From NCBI RefSeq assembly GCF_003573695.1, contig NW_020621936.1:930001-994000 (forward strand): DNA of 64,000 nucleotides. The letters are read 5' to 3'. Source of the stretch: Papaver somniferum. Lineage: Eukaryota; Streptophyta; Magnoliopsida; Ranunculales; Papaveraceae. The notes below the pieces were generated by a model. The model worked only from the letters and a program-made list of their open reading frames with translations, was not told where the DNA came from and did not search any database. Within the stretch, counting starts at the first letter, position 1, and every line of letters begins with the position of its first letter. A program made the translations under genes and the position numbers. This document shows positions 30,926 to 41,727 of the stretch, in pieces.

Positions 30926-33548
30926 ATGCCCGATTTTGTTAATAGGGCTTGGAAAAGAGATACTCTAGGTCGATTGATTAGCGAAAAACCTAGTAGTTCT
31001 TCTGATTTAAGCAGGGAGCTCGAAGACTCTTCTTTGGAGAGCCCTGTTTTTGGAAACTTCTGTTTTGAGAATCTGTCTCTTTGTGAGGATAGTACCCCTA
31101 GTACTTCTGTTGTGCCTAGGGCTGCACATAACCGACTCGACCCGCCGACCCGACCCACACCCGTCGAAAAATACCCGTACCCGAACCGACCCACCTAGGT
31201 ATGGGTCGACTATGGGTGAGGCACGTGAAAACCCACCGTATGTTGGGTCGGTTGCGGGTAGGAACTTTCTTCACCCGACCCGACCCACCAACCCGCCCAA
31301 TATTCCCTAGCATGCTACCCCTTAGATTTTCTATCCTAGAATGAATCTCAGCCATTGGATTGAAAAAATAAAATACCTAACCCTAACTAAGCATCACACT
31401 CGCATCCCACACCTATCACTTCGGCCTCTTCTTCTCTCCTTCTCAGAGACAGAGTCACAGAGACTCTTCTTCCTTCGTCAATTCGTTGTTCTTGAATCTT
31501 GATTAGTGAACTGAAGGTATGAATCAACTTAAAACTTGTTCCCAACTAGTTGAACTCTATGTATTGTTGATTGTTCTTGACTTTCTAAATAAATCTAGGG
31601 ATTCATTTGAAATTGATTTCAATTTCCCGCAAGATATAAAATATGACGGGTAACCCACCACCCGACCCGACCCAACCCGCCTTATTGTGGGTCGGGTGAA
31701 AAGCGACCCATTGTTATGGTGGGTCGGTTGCGGGTGAAAAGTTCAATTACCCACCAGCAGTGGGTCGGGTGGTGGGTGAGGCCAAACCCGACCCAACCCG
31801 ACCCATGTGCAGCCCTAGTTGTGCCAGCGATGGCAACTTTGAGAGATTACATGTTCCCAACTAGGACCAACCGAGCTTCATGCATTAAATTGCCAGCCAC
31901 TACGGCTAATTTTGAGATAAAACCTAGTATTCTTCTGATGATCCCTATATTCTTAGGAAAAGATGATGAGAACCCTTATTTTCATATTAGGGACTTTGAG
32001 GAAATCTGTGGGACAATTAGGATAAAGGACCTTACCGATGAAGTCTTGAAACTTAAGATGTTTCCCTTTTCTTTGAGAGACAAAGCCAAGACCTGGCTGA
32101 ACAACCTACCGTCTGAATCCATAGAAACATGGCAGGAACTTATCGCTGCCTTCTATATGAAATTCTACCCTAAGCATAAAACTGCAGCTGTTAGGCAGAA
32201 AATTAGTGCTAGTGTGCAACAAGAGGGAGAGTCTCTTTATAGGTTTTTAGAGCGATTCAATGATCTCCTATCTCAGTGTCCTCACCATGGATTTGATAAT
32301 ATGAAACTTGTAAAGATTATTTATGATGGTTTAGACTATTCGACCAAGGCCATGGTTGAGTCTATGTGCGCTGGTGAGTTCACTAGAAAAAATGCTGATG
32401 ATGCTTTTACCTTATTAGGAGATATCGCTGAAAAATCCCAACAGTGGGAATCTTGTGTTGAACCCCCTAAAAGACTCTTGGTCAATAGAAGTAGCACCAA
32501 TATGGTAGATACGAGTTTTGCGTCAGATGCTAAGTTTGCTGCTTTATCTAGAAGGTTAGAATCTTTGGAAATGGGCCAGTCTAAAAATAGGTCCCTTGTT
32601 GAACCTAATAGAGCCTCTCAAGTCTCTAGTTGTGGAATAGAGCCCGATAATTCATTTTAGGAAGGTCAGGTTAGTGAAGACCAAGCCCATGCTGTCTATA
32701 ACAATGCTAGGTTTGAGAACCGTCAGAAGTTTGACCCATACTCAGAAACCTACAACCCTGGTTGGAGAAACCATCCTAATTTCTCTTGGTCTAAGGGCCA
32801 GAATCAAGGCCAGTCTAGTAATTCTCAGCCTCCCCCAGGTTTTGGTTATACTAAGAACTCTTCAGGTCAGACCCAGAACCCATCTGAGAATAGAATAGCT
32901 AGCTTAGAGGAAACCCTTAGTATATTAAGGAAGAGCCAGGAGATGCTATCACAAAGCCAGGAAATGTTAGTAAAAAGCCAGGGTAATTTTCAAGAGGAAA
33001 CCAAACAGAATTTTAAGAATAGTGCCCAGTCTTTTGCTAAATTAGAGCTTCAAGTCGTCCAAATAGCTAAGTTTATCAATGAGAGAGAAGAAGGAAGGTT
33101 CCCTAGTCGTACTGATCCCAACCCAAAAGGAGAGAAATCGTACAATCATGTGAATGCTGTCACAACCCTTAGGAGTGGAAAGAAAGTTGACAACAAGGTT
33201 GCCATGCCTGATAGTGAACATGCTGTAGTTCACCCTGAGCCAGAAAATGAGGAGACTGATAGAGTCTCCAAAGAGACCAATGAGGGTCCTGTTAAGCCCG
33301 GCTTTGTTCCCAGAGCCCCGTTTCCCCAGCTGCTAGTTCCGACTAAGAGGGAGTCCAACTTTAATGATATATTGGAGGTTTTTAAGCAGGTTAATATCAA
33401 CCTTCCATTATTAGATGCAATTAGGCAGATTCCCTCTTATGCCAAGTTCCTTAAGGACTTGTGTACGCGAAAGCGTAAGCTCAGTGTCCAGAAGAAAGCC
33501 TTCATAGCTAGTCATGTGAGTTCTATTATTCAGAATACCAACTCCTAA
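30926..33548 (+). pseudogene. Athila-type gag of element F, interrupted by a MITE
   Basis: ATG at 30926 (MPDFVNRAWKRDTLG). After 191 bp the frame is cut by the MITE at 31117-31817; removing it with one duplication copy restores the frame (SVVP-AMATLRDYM). The capsid region from about 31920 contains FLGKDDENPYFHIRDFEEIC, LRLFPFSLRDKAKTWL-like LKMFPFSLRDKAKTWLNNLP and QQEGESLYRFLERFNDLLSQC, diagnostic of Athila. A TAG at 32658 replaces the Trp codon seen in G. The C-terminal part has coiled-coil KSQEMLSQSQEML repeats and the ESNFNDILEVFKQVNINLPLL motif before protease. A 2-base deletion near 33540 shifts the frame into a stop at 33546. Confidence 0.88.
31117..31817. mobile_element. hAT-type MITE inserted in F gag
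   Basis: The terminal inverted repeats are TAGGGCTGCACAT and ATGTGCAGCCCTA. The flanking 8-bp duplication GTTGTGCC (31109-31116, 31818-31825) is the hAT hallmark; G, which lacks the insertion, has a single GTTGTGCC at this site. The 701-bp body encodes no transposase. Near both ends are many copies of ACCCGACCC or GGGTCGGGT, as in known subterminal repeats of non-autonomous plant hAT elements. Confidence 0.93.
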
Positions 33549-35013
33549 GTATAAAGACCCAGGGTCCCCTACCATTGCTTGTACAATAGGTAAGTACCGT
33601 GTTGAGAAAGCGTTGCTTGACTTAGGAGCCAGTGTGAACTTACTGCCATACCATGTGTACCTCAAGCTAGGACTTGGTGAGATGAAACCTACCCAGATAA
33701 CACTTCAGTTAGCTGATAGGTCCGTTAAAGTTCCTCGTGGTGTGATAGAGGATGTTCTCATAGAGGTTGACAAGTTTATTTATCCAGTGGATTTTATTAT
33801 CCTAGATACCCAACCTGTCCCTGATCCAGAGAACCAAATACCAGTGATTTTAGGTCGCCCGTTTTTAGCCACGTCTAATGCGATCATAAACTGTCGAAAT
33901 GGTATTATGAATCTATCTTTTGGTAATATGACTATTGAGTTGAATATTTTTAATGTCAATAAGCTACATTCTGAGCTAGATGACACGTGCATTGAAGAGG
34001 TCAACATGATAGGAACCTTAGTTCCGAAGTCTGTACCAAACACCGAATCGGAAGATCCATTAGAGAGTTGTCTAGCCCGTTTTAGCATGGATTTTGACGA
34101 TGATAGCAACATTGAACAAGTAAATGCTCTGTTGGATTCTATTCCTATGTTAGATACCGATAGATGGAAATCTAGGTTTGAACCATTACTAGCTACCGAA
34201 TCTACCTTAAGCCCTTATTTCGAAGAGCCTAAAGATCCTCCTAAGTTGGACCCCAATTATGCATTTGTAGGCCCATCTGAGATTTTGCCTATAACTTCCA
34301 ATTTGGATAGTGATCATGAGATTAGGCCAGTAACCGTGCTTCAACACAATAAGGAAACTCTAGGGATGACCATAGAGGATATGAAACATATAAGTCCTAT
34401 AGCTAGTATACCTCAAAAGAATTTAGAGGATGAACCACCTGATTATAACTCAGAGAAAGCAATTGACCTTTTTCAGGAACCGGATGGTCTAGAAATTAGG
34501 AATATTGTGACTAGTTTATCTAGAGACACCCAAAACTCTAAGTTTGGGGGTAGTGAACTAGAAGAAGCTCTAGAGTATTTTAAATACTCTCCGGATCCGG
34601 AAATTCAAGCCATAGTTAAAGGTCTTACGGAGAATAGTGATTACCCTAAATTTGGGGGTAGAGATTGTCAATTATCCCCAATAGAAGTCCCTAACTTGGG
34701 ACTCAAGCCTAGTGCATCTGAGGTATCGCTTGAGTGTATTCAGACTCCACAACCTGATCCGCCTGATAAGTCCAGGAAAAATCCATATGTTAAAGGCCCG
34801 TTTTTCGGATGAATCTGTTTGCCGAGACACTCATATGAAGCCCAATTGGGCACTCCAGATAAATCCAGTTGTCTTGCGAGAAACTTTAGATCAGTTGTGC
34901 TCTTTCTGCTCATTTTTCTGATCTTGACCATTTGTCTCCTATTAGTGGCAGTTCTATTTGGTCTTATGGACCCACAATTGTTTCGACTATTGGTATACGA
35001 CTTTGGAAGGTGA
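33541..35013 (+). pseudogene. Element F protease with unrecognised tail and C-terminal membrane helix
   Basis: From 33541 the frame reads Athila protease: catalytic DLGAS at about 33619, then VILGRPFLATSNAIINCRNG. Up to about 34395 it parallels element G. Where G continues into RT, F has about 137 residues of a different sequence, including two related units ending SKFGGSE and PKFGGRD (34500-34670). A TGA at 34810 is followed in the same frame by 66 codons with a hydrophobic helix (LFLLIFLILTICLLLVAVLFGL, about 34900-34965) and the end LVYDFGR, stop 35011. RT, RNase H and integrase are absent. I do not recognise the tail. It could be a remnant of an env-like region joined by deletion, or a dedicated non-autonomous family protein. 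Confidence 0.7.
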
Positions 35014-35566
35014 AAATTCTTTTTGAGGTATTTGATGTCTAGCTAATGACTATAAATTTAGCATTTACTGGGAGGCTCCCGCGTTCATGTGATACGGTAA
35101 TATCCTTCCTTATTTCTTTTCCCTCCAGTGGTAATAGTTTCTCCTTGTTCATGCTTTTAATTTCATCTAGAACATTGAGGACAATGTTAGATTTAAGTTT
35201 GGGGTGGGGAAGAAACACTTTTTGGCTTTTTTGCAATAAATAAACTCCAGAGCCTAGAAATTTGCCTATTGAGGATTGCACTAACTAATCTAAGTGGATG
35301 GAAGCATTTTGGTTGTAGGAGTTGAGGAACCAATCTGATTAGATGGAAACATCTAAAGAGTCTATTCATAAAAGCACAGAGCTCAGGTGTTAGAAATAAC
35401 ATGATAGTTTCACCATATCTCGTTGAGTCCTTTTCACTTCTATTTTTATTTTATTTTGTTTTTAAACTATGTTTCTCTAAGTGATAGGTGGGGCCCACGA
35501 TTCAAGTTGTTACCAATGCTAGGGTGAATTAGAGTGATTGAGATACCATGAAAAAAAAAAAAGTTG

Positions 35567-35618
<52 letters not shown>

Positions 35619-36224
35619 GACCAGACCATTTGACCAAAAGGAATAAATTCAATAAAGTCGACCACTGGTACCCTTGTATATGCCAGTGTGTTGATATTAG
35701 TCAGACTAGTATCTCAATCCATTAGGATAGGTTCATTTTGGCGGAGGCCTTCAGACAGATATGGGAAACGCCGTTCGCTTAGTAAACATCAAAACCATAC
35801 ATGTTTTTCTATATCCATCTTCTTGATCTATCCATGTGATTAGTTTTGACTCCGAATATGATGTCCATAGTGCAACTATCTGAGTAGAGCTCTGTCACTT
35901 TATATGAATTTTAGTATGCTTGAGTACAAACTCGTGTACAACAATTGGAATTTCGCATCAGGGTACTTCTTCCTATAGTCAATAAGTATGCCAACCAAGG
36001 AGATTCTTTAGTGCCTTACAAGGTTCTGCGTAGATAGCTAAGGTCTGGAGTACAGGTTTTGTGGGTATATCTCTGGTAAGCCCTCCCGAGACTATAACTC
36101 GGCCACTAGGGCCACCTAGGGGTTTAAAGGCTTATTGCATACGCTAAATGCAATCGACGATGCCTGCGACAGTGAGTTAGGATTTTATTTTGTAGTTTTG
36201 ATTTGCTCGGGACTAGCAAATAAT
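35014..36224 (+). other. Element F 3' non-coding region
   Basis: No gene is present. It is homologous in reverse to 53860-54880 of G, including the AAGTTTGGGGTGGGG block near 35190, a second polypurine-like tract. A nearly pure A run lies at 35550-35614. Confidence 0.7.
35550..35614. repeat. Long poly(A) run
   Basis: The run is about 65 bases and almost only A, broken by GTTG near 35562. The same site in G (54482-54492) is a short T8-type tract on the opposite strand, so the run expanded in F or reflects assembly or replication slippage. Confidence 0.85.
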
Positions 36225-36239
36225 AAGTTTGGGGGTATT
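36225..36239 (+). promoter_or_regulatory. Polypurine tract of element F
   Basis: AAGTTTGGGGGTATT abuts the 3' LTR. The same tract, reversed, borders G's 3' LTR at 53840-53854. Confidence 0.8.
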
Positions 36240-37833
36240 TGATAGACGCATTTATGTGTCTAATATAGCCCAATTGTATATTGTGTTAGTACCCATTTTT
36301 TGTACTTATTATGGCTTTTTATGTCCCTGTAGGTATTTCTGGAGAAATAAGCTTTTGCGGCGAAATTGGCTAAAAAAGTGGTTTTTGCGCTCGTGGGAGA
36401 AAATTACTATACAAACTCTCACTTTGGATAAGGGGTAACCTAATTACTAAGGGGTGACCTATATCCAGGCAGCTGCTAAAGGGAGACCAGCCACAAATAA
36501 GGGGAGGTCATCTTCTCAAATTCAAAAGAAAATTTTGGCGGGAAATGAAATGCTTCACGAACAGCAAACAGGGTTGGAGTTTTGGGGCCCTTTGGGACAG
36601 ATTCGATCACCAAATTCGTTTGGGCTGGATGTTAATGGACTAAACAGAGTTGGTACATGCGTTTTTATCAATCGAAATGGGCTGGATAATCCGGGCTGGA
36701 TAAACAGAGTTGGTACAGAGATACGTATCTTCCCGATATGTACAGAGAATGGGTAAAGGATTCAGGGAGAGTTTCACGCTAGTTAGACTTTTACTTGGTC
36801 CTGTTATAGTCTTGATAAGAGTTTGGTGGCAAATATATAGCTAACAAACGCGTACAGGGAGATCAGAGAGAGATATTTTCTCAACAGCGCAGAGAAGAGA
36901 GAAAAAGAAGAAGTCGGATTCACTCGAGATTTTTGGGGGTTTGGTAGCTATATAAGTGTTGGTTCGAGTCATAAGAGGGGTTAGAAAAGTTTAGAGACAA
37001 ATAGGAGAGAGTTCAGAGCCGAAACGAGGAAGATACCATTGATTGTTGTTGCTGCTGCTGCTGTTCAAGGAGGAAGAAGAAGAGGAAGAACAGACCTGCT
37101 AAGGAAGTCGTTCTTCATCAGTCTTAAAACCAGAACACGCTGTGTCGCTGTTTACAGCACAAGGCTTGTATCGTTCTTTCCAGCAGCTTACACCATGTGT
37201 CGCTATTTACAGCACTTTAGTTCTATCGTTTCTTATCAGCACTTACACCATTTGTAACAGTGACGCTGTAACACTTCTGCAGCGTTGCTAATTCCTATTT
37301 CATCATATAATCATCAATAAAAACACCTATTTTAGCCATGAATTTATCTTGTGAGTGTGTTTTTGGGATGAGGAGCTAAACCCATTAGCCGAGACGACGG
37401 AGGAAGCCATTGGCACAAAATTTATTGGTATAATTCTAATTTTTACATTTATTTGCAATATTATTATTTGATTATTTTCACGAATTAAAATTGAATTAAT
37501 AGTTTTTATTGAGTAATTGTGAATTGACTTGATGAAGCATGCTGGGTTTTAGTAACTTTTGATGTTTTATACTTTTTAATTACAATTATTACTTCAAAAA
37601 CTTATTTGAGGCAAATATTAGAATTGATTTTAAAGATAAAATTGCATAAGAACTATTTAGAGTTTACTATTAAAATGGTCATTGGTGGAATCCTAGTCTT
37701 GGTGTTTTTCTCTATAACTTTGAACAACTCTTTTTATTTGCTTGTTTAATTTAAATCTAGAAATTTTGTTACCTTCACAAGTCTGAAAAGAAACTTTTTA
37801 CCACTATCTCTACAACCATTTGAAAATCCATCA
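36240..37833 (+). mobile_element. Element F 3' LTR
   Basis: The LTR is 1594 bp, nearly identical to 28206-29799. It is followed by ATTCC (37834-37838), the second target duplication copy. The host Tat pol sequence resumes directly after. Confidence 0.95.
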
Positions 37834-37838
37834 ATTCC

Positions 37839-38058
37839 CACCAAATCGATCCCATCGAGATAGACAAATCTCTTAGCTTTCTGAATGAGTTTGTCTGCTT
37901 GCTTCTTTTCAGTGGTAGTTTTTTATCCCGGAGTATTTGATGTAAGGATCCTTCCAGTCCCAAGTGTAGTGGACTGTCAAAACCTCTAGGTGATGATGAG
38001 GTGTTTGGAAATCAGGACAAGATCCTTGTAAAGCTATCGACTGAGTTTCCATGGATGG
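37839..38058 (-). pseudogene. Tat pol, RNase H to integrase linker of composite T
   Basis: This is the minus-strand continuation of the pol gene at 38059 in shifted frames, with linker-like text such as HHHLEVLTVHYTWDWKDPYIKY. It ends at the F insertion; the integrase zinc finger continues at 28205. Confidence 0.7.
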
Positions 38059-40404
38059 TCAGTAGTATCCCATTCTTTGAAGCTTTCTGTAAAGTGTTAC
38101 CACTAACGTTTTCCCGCAGATTTCTTCATGTATGCGCTTGAGATGTTCTTCCGCTTCGTCGCTCCCAAGACATCGTGATAGAGATACATCAGGGCTTCGA
38201 TAGTATAGTCCTCCATGGAGCAAGAAGTAGTTTTTAAATTCTTTGAGGATGACTTGGCCTTCTGAAACAGAGCTGCTCAACTCATGAATGACGGGTGCTC
38301 GCCAATCGTTTGCTGAAATGTCTTCTATCTGAGTGAGCCAAGTTGAAGATACGGTACGCCTATGTATAGTGATCGTTTTCTCTGCTCCTTCAAATTGCAG
38401 CTTGAAGGCGAGAGTTGCTAGGCAATCAACATGCCTATTGTTAGTCCGTCCAGTATGGACGATCGTTGCATCAGCAAAATAGGTCAACAGTCGCTGAGCT
38501 TTGGTTCTGAATGGAGCAAGTGTGGTTTCCTTGAGAGAATACGTTCCATTCATCTGGTTGACCAATAATTTTGAATCCCCCCTTATCTCAAGGTGTGTTG
38601 CTCCTGCTTGCTTGGCCAAGGATAATCCTAATAGGAAGGCTTCATATTCTGTTGAGTTGTTGGTGCAGTGGAAATCTAACTTGAACGAATGTGAGAAAAC
38701 TTCACCAGATGGAGACACCAGTACTATGCCCGCTCCTCCGGTGTCACTACTAGGGGTGGCAGATCCATCAAAGTATAGAAGCCATGTTTCTTCCTTGATG
38801 ACCAAGATGTCTGGGAATTCGCCGGGCACTTCTTCATGTAGTGTTGTTGTGTCTTCCCCTGAAAAAACAGCGAGCAAGTCTGCGACCGCTTTACCTTTGA
38901 TGGCTTTAGGTAGCGTGCAAGCTATGTCAAATTCTGACATCTGGACTAGCCACTTCGTTGGTCTCCCTATCAAGGCTGGATTTGATAGCAAGAACTTTAT
39001 GGGATCAACTTTGGAGATGAGTACGACCCTGTTAGATAGTAAGTAATGTCTGAACTTCTGGATTGCATGTACCAATGCTAGGCATGCCCTTTCGGCCTTT
39101 ATATATCGGAGTTGAGCATCTCTCATTGTGCGGCTGAAGTAGTAAATCGGTCGTTCGACGCTTTCGTCGTCTTCCTGAGAGAGGAGTGCGCCGATGGCGA
39201 CATCACTAGAGGCTGTGTAAAGAATCAGAGGTCGTCCCTGCACTAGAGACCTCATGACGGCCGGTGACAATAATATCTGTTGTATTTTATGGAAAGCTTC
39301 TTGTTGAACAGCTGTCCAGGTGAAACTTGCTCCTTTCTTCAGCAAAGGTGTGAACGAAGCAATGAGTTGAGCTAATCCAGGAATGAAGCGTCGAATATAA
39401 TTTACCTTGCCCATAAAGCTCTGTAGTTCCTTCACGGTACGTGGAGGAGGCGTGGTGGTAATAAATTTTGCCTTGTCTGGGTTGACTTTGATCCCTTCAG
39501 CCGTGACCAGGAATCCTAAGAATTTTCCAGAAGAAACTCCGAATGCGCACTTTAAAGGATTCATTTTTAATTTGTATTCTCTGCATCTTTCAATCACCTG
39601 CCATAGAACTTCGAGATGAGATGCTCGGGTCTTCGATTTTACCACCACATCATCAACACAGTCTTCTACTTGCTTGTGCATCATGTCGTGGAATATGGCA
39701 GTCATGGCTCGTTGATAGGTGGCACCAGCATTCTTTAATCCAAAGGGCATCACAGTGTAGTGAAAATTCCCAATGGGAGTACGGAACGCAGTTTTGTTGG
39801 CGTCATGTTCATACATATTGATCTGGTTGTACCCACTATAGCCATCCATGAATGAGAACATACTGTGACCACTGGTTGCATCGACGAGCATGTCAATATT
39901 GGGTAGAGGAAAATCATCCTTTGGACAACATTTATTCAAGTTCCTGAAGTCGACACAACATCTGATTTGACCATTTTTCTTCTTAACAGGTACCACATTT
40001 GCTAGCCACGTTGGATGAAGAATAGGCTTGATGAACCCTGCTGCCAACAGTTTCTGAATTTCGACCTTGATTTGCTCCTCGACTTCGTGTCTAAATAGTC
40101 TGGGCGGTTGTTTGACAGCTTTGGAACCAAGGACGATGTGCAGGTGATGGCTGACGAGTTTGTCATCCAGACCCGACATTTCTTCGTACGTCCAGGCGAA
40201 GACATCTTGATATTCTTTCAATAATTTTATCAGCTCGGTCCGCTCATCTGGTGATAGTGCTGAACTGATCAGGATTGGCCTTGGATCGTCTTCAGTCCCA
40301 ATGTTGATTGTTTCAAGATCGTCAGTGGTAGAGTCAGTGTCGTCCTGTAGTTGTCGTGGGGCATCCTGGACTTCTTCTCCAAGTGATAACTCACTCTGAC
40401 ACGA
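38059..40404 (-). pseudogene. Tat-lineage pol of composite T: RT, degenerate RNase H, second RNase H
   Basis: The open stretch runs from after a stop at 40405 down to 38059, about 780 codons. Counting residues from 40221: RT with FMDGYSGYNQI (124-134), VMPFGLKNAGATYQRAM (158-174) and CVDD at 188-191 in place of the usual Y-x-D-D. A first RNase H at about 333-415 has lost some catalytic residues (VLISKVDPIK where TDH-type is usual). A second, archaeal-type RNase H at about 480-600 has intact FDGSA, EYEA and GDSK. Dual RNase H defines the Tat lineage. A stop at 38059 precedes the integrase linker. The long open frame suggests relatively recent activity, yet the integrase is broken and split by F. 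Confidence 0.9.
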
Positions 40405-40620
40405 TTATTTATGGTGGGGAGACTTTTCATCGTTCTCCCCGATTAATTGTTAATCTTTCCATCGGCGATAAATGAATCTCCCTTCTACATCTCGATCGGT
40501 CGTGAAGTTTGACCCTGGAGTTGAGACTTGATCATTATGGCGTTTAGTCGGTGTAGTATGTGACTTGATCATTTTAGCAGTTGAGGATGACGGATCGTTA
40601 TCATCCTTCTCGATAGTCTT
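40405..40620 (-). other. Stop-containing spacer between protease and RT
   Basis: About 216 bp separates the protease stop (40621) from the pol frame. Ogre-type Tat elements are known to have a short intron between protease and RT. I see no unambiguous splice pair, so this could equally be decay. Confidence 0.35.
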
Positions 40621-41670
40621 CTAGCTTGGAAGTAGAGTACTGCGAACCCTGCTTGGAGGTTCCGGGACGCCTTTTTGAGATTCAAGGAACTCAATATCAT
40701 AGACGGGAGCATAAGGAGATGATGAAGCCGGAATGCGAACGATCTTGTTGTCGACCAGAGCCTTCATGCATTGATGGTATGTTGAAGGAACCACCTTGTT
40801 ATCATGGAGCCATGGGCGTCCCAGTATTATGTGGTAGTCAGGTTCTTGCTCGATCACATGAAACTTTGCTTTCGATCGAATCGGCCCCACCCTCAAATCT
40901 ATGTATGCATGTCCATATGTATGGCTTTGACTTCCTTCAAATCTTGTCATTAGGATGGGATAACGAACGATTTTACCTTGTGGGAATCTGGCCATCCTGA
41001 GAGTCTTCATAGTGACAATGTTGGTGGAAGCACCGGTGTCGACAAGAGATCTTCTAAATTTGGTGCCTTTGATGAAACCAGTGACATACAACGCTCGGTT
41101 GTATCCTTCATCCGTCATGCGATCTTCTTCTCCAAAAGAGATGTTGTCGATCGAATGCCCAGGCACTAGGGAGACTTCTTCAACTGATGGTGTTGGTGGC
41201 GTTATTTGCACGCTGGATGATATCTGGTTGAGTGCTGAAAATGTGTATGTGCGCTGATCCCGGGAGAAGTGTAGGAGTTCACATAGATTTTCGATCAAAT
41301 GTATGACTTCTTGGTCCACCGGATTTTCGTAAGTAGTGAAGCTGTTGGTTTGAGGGGTATCGTTGGCAGTAGCACTGGGATGATCTACCACTTCTGCTCT
41401 CAAGAGTTTTGTTAATTCTACCATACAGTTGAAGAGTTCATCGATTGCCTCCTTCAATCGATTGATGCTCCTAATCAGAATTTCTTGTGTCCATGCCAAT
41501 TCAGCGAATGATGGGATTTCTCCTTCGAACGCATCAATAGAGGAAAAAGGAGTAGTAAAGTAGGAGTGAAGAATATTACTAGAGTCGTTCGGACGAGTAT
41601 GAGGAATATCGCCATTTCAAATACTCTGGTTAGGGTTTGGAGTTTCTGATGAAGACCTAAGACCAACCAT
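40621..41670 (-). pseudogene. Gag N-terminus fused to protease, gag core missing (composite T)
   Basis: The ATG at 41670 gives MVGLRSSSETPNPNQSI, then an in-frame TGA near 41617, then an open frame to 40621. The first ~150 residues are gag N-terminal (FAELAWTQEILIRSINRLKEAIDELF coiled coil). The FALY...AREHV capsid core and any zinc knuckle, expected next and visible in the C unit near 20100, are absent. The aspartic protease follows directly: catalytic DTGAS (about 41035), then HIILGRPWLHD (about 40805). The 350-codon length is far below a usual Tat gag-protease, indicating an internal deletion of the capsid region. The pol unit of T therefore cannot build its own particle. Confidence 0.85.
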
Positions 41671-41706
41671 CTTGTAAAAGCTTAAGATTGCAACCGAGAG
41701 ATTAAT

Positions 41707-41724
41707 CTCCCATTGTGGTCGCCA
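41707..41724 (-). promoter_or_regulatory. Primer binding site of composite T
   Basis: On the minus strand it reads TGGCGACCACAATGGGAG, three bases inside LTR D. It differs at one base from the A and C sites. Confidence 0.7.
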
Positions 41725-41727
41725 ATC

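Noticed and set aside
38501..39046. 181-residue plus-strand open frame opposite the Tat pol
   Set aside because: It is a shadow of the RNase H coding region on the other strand.
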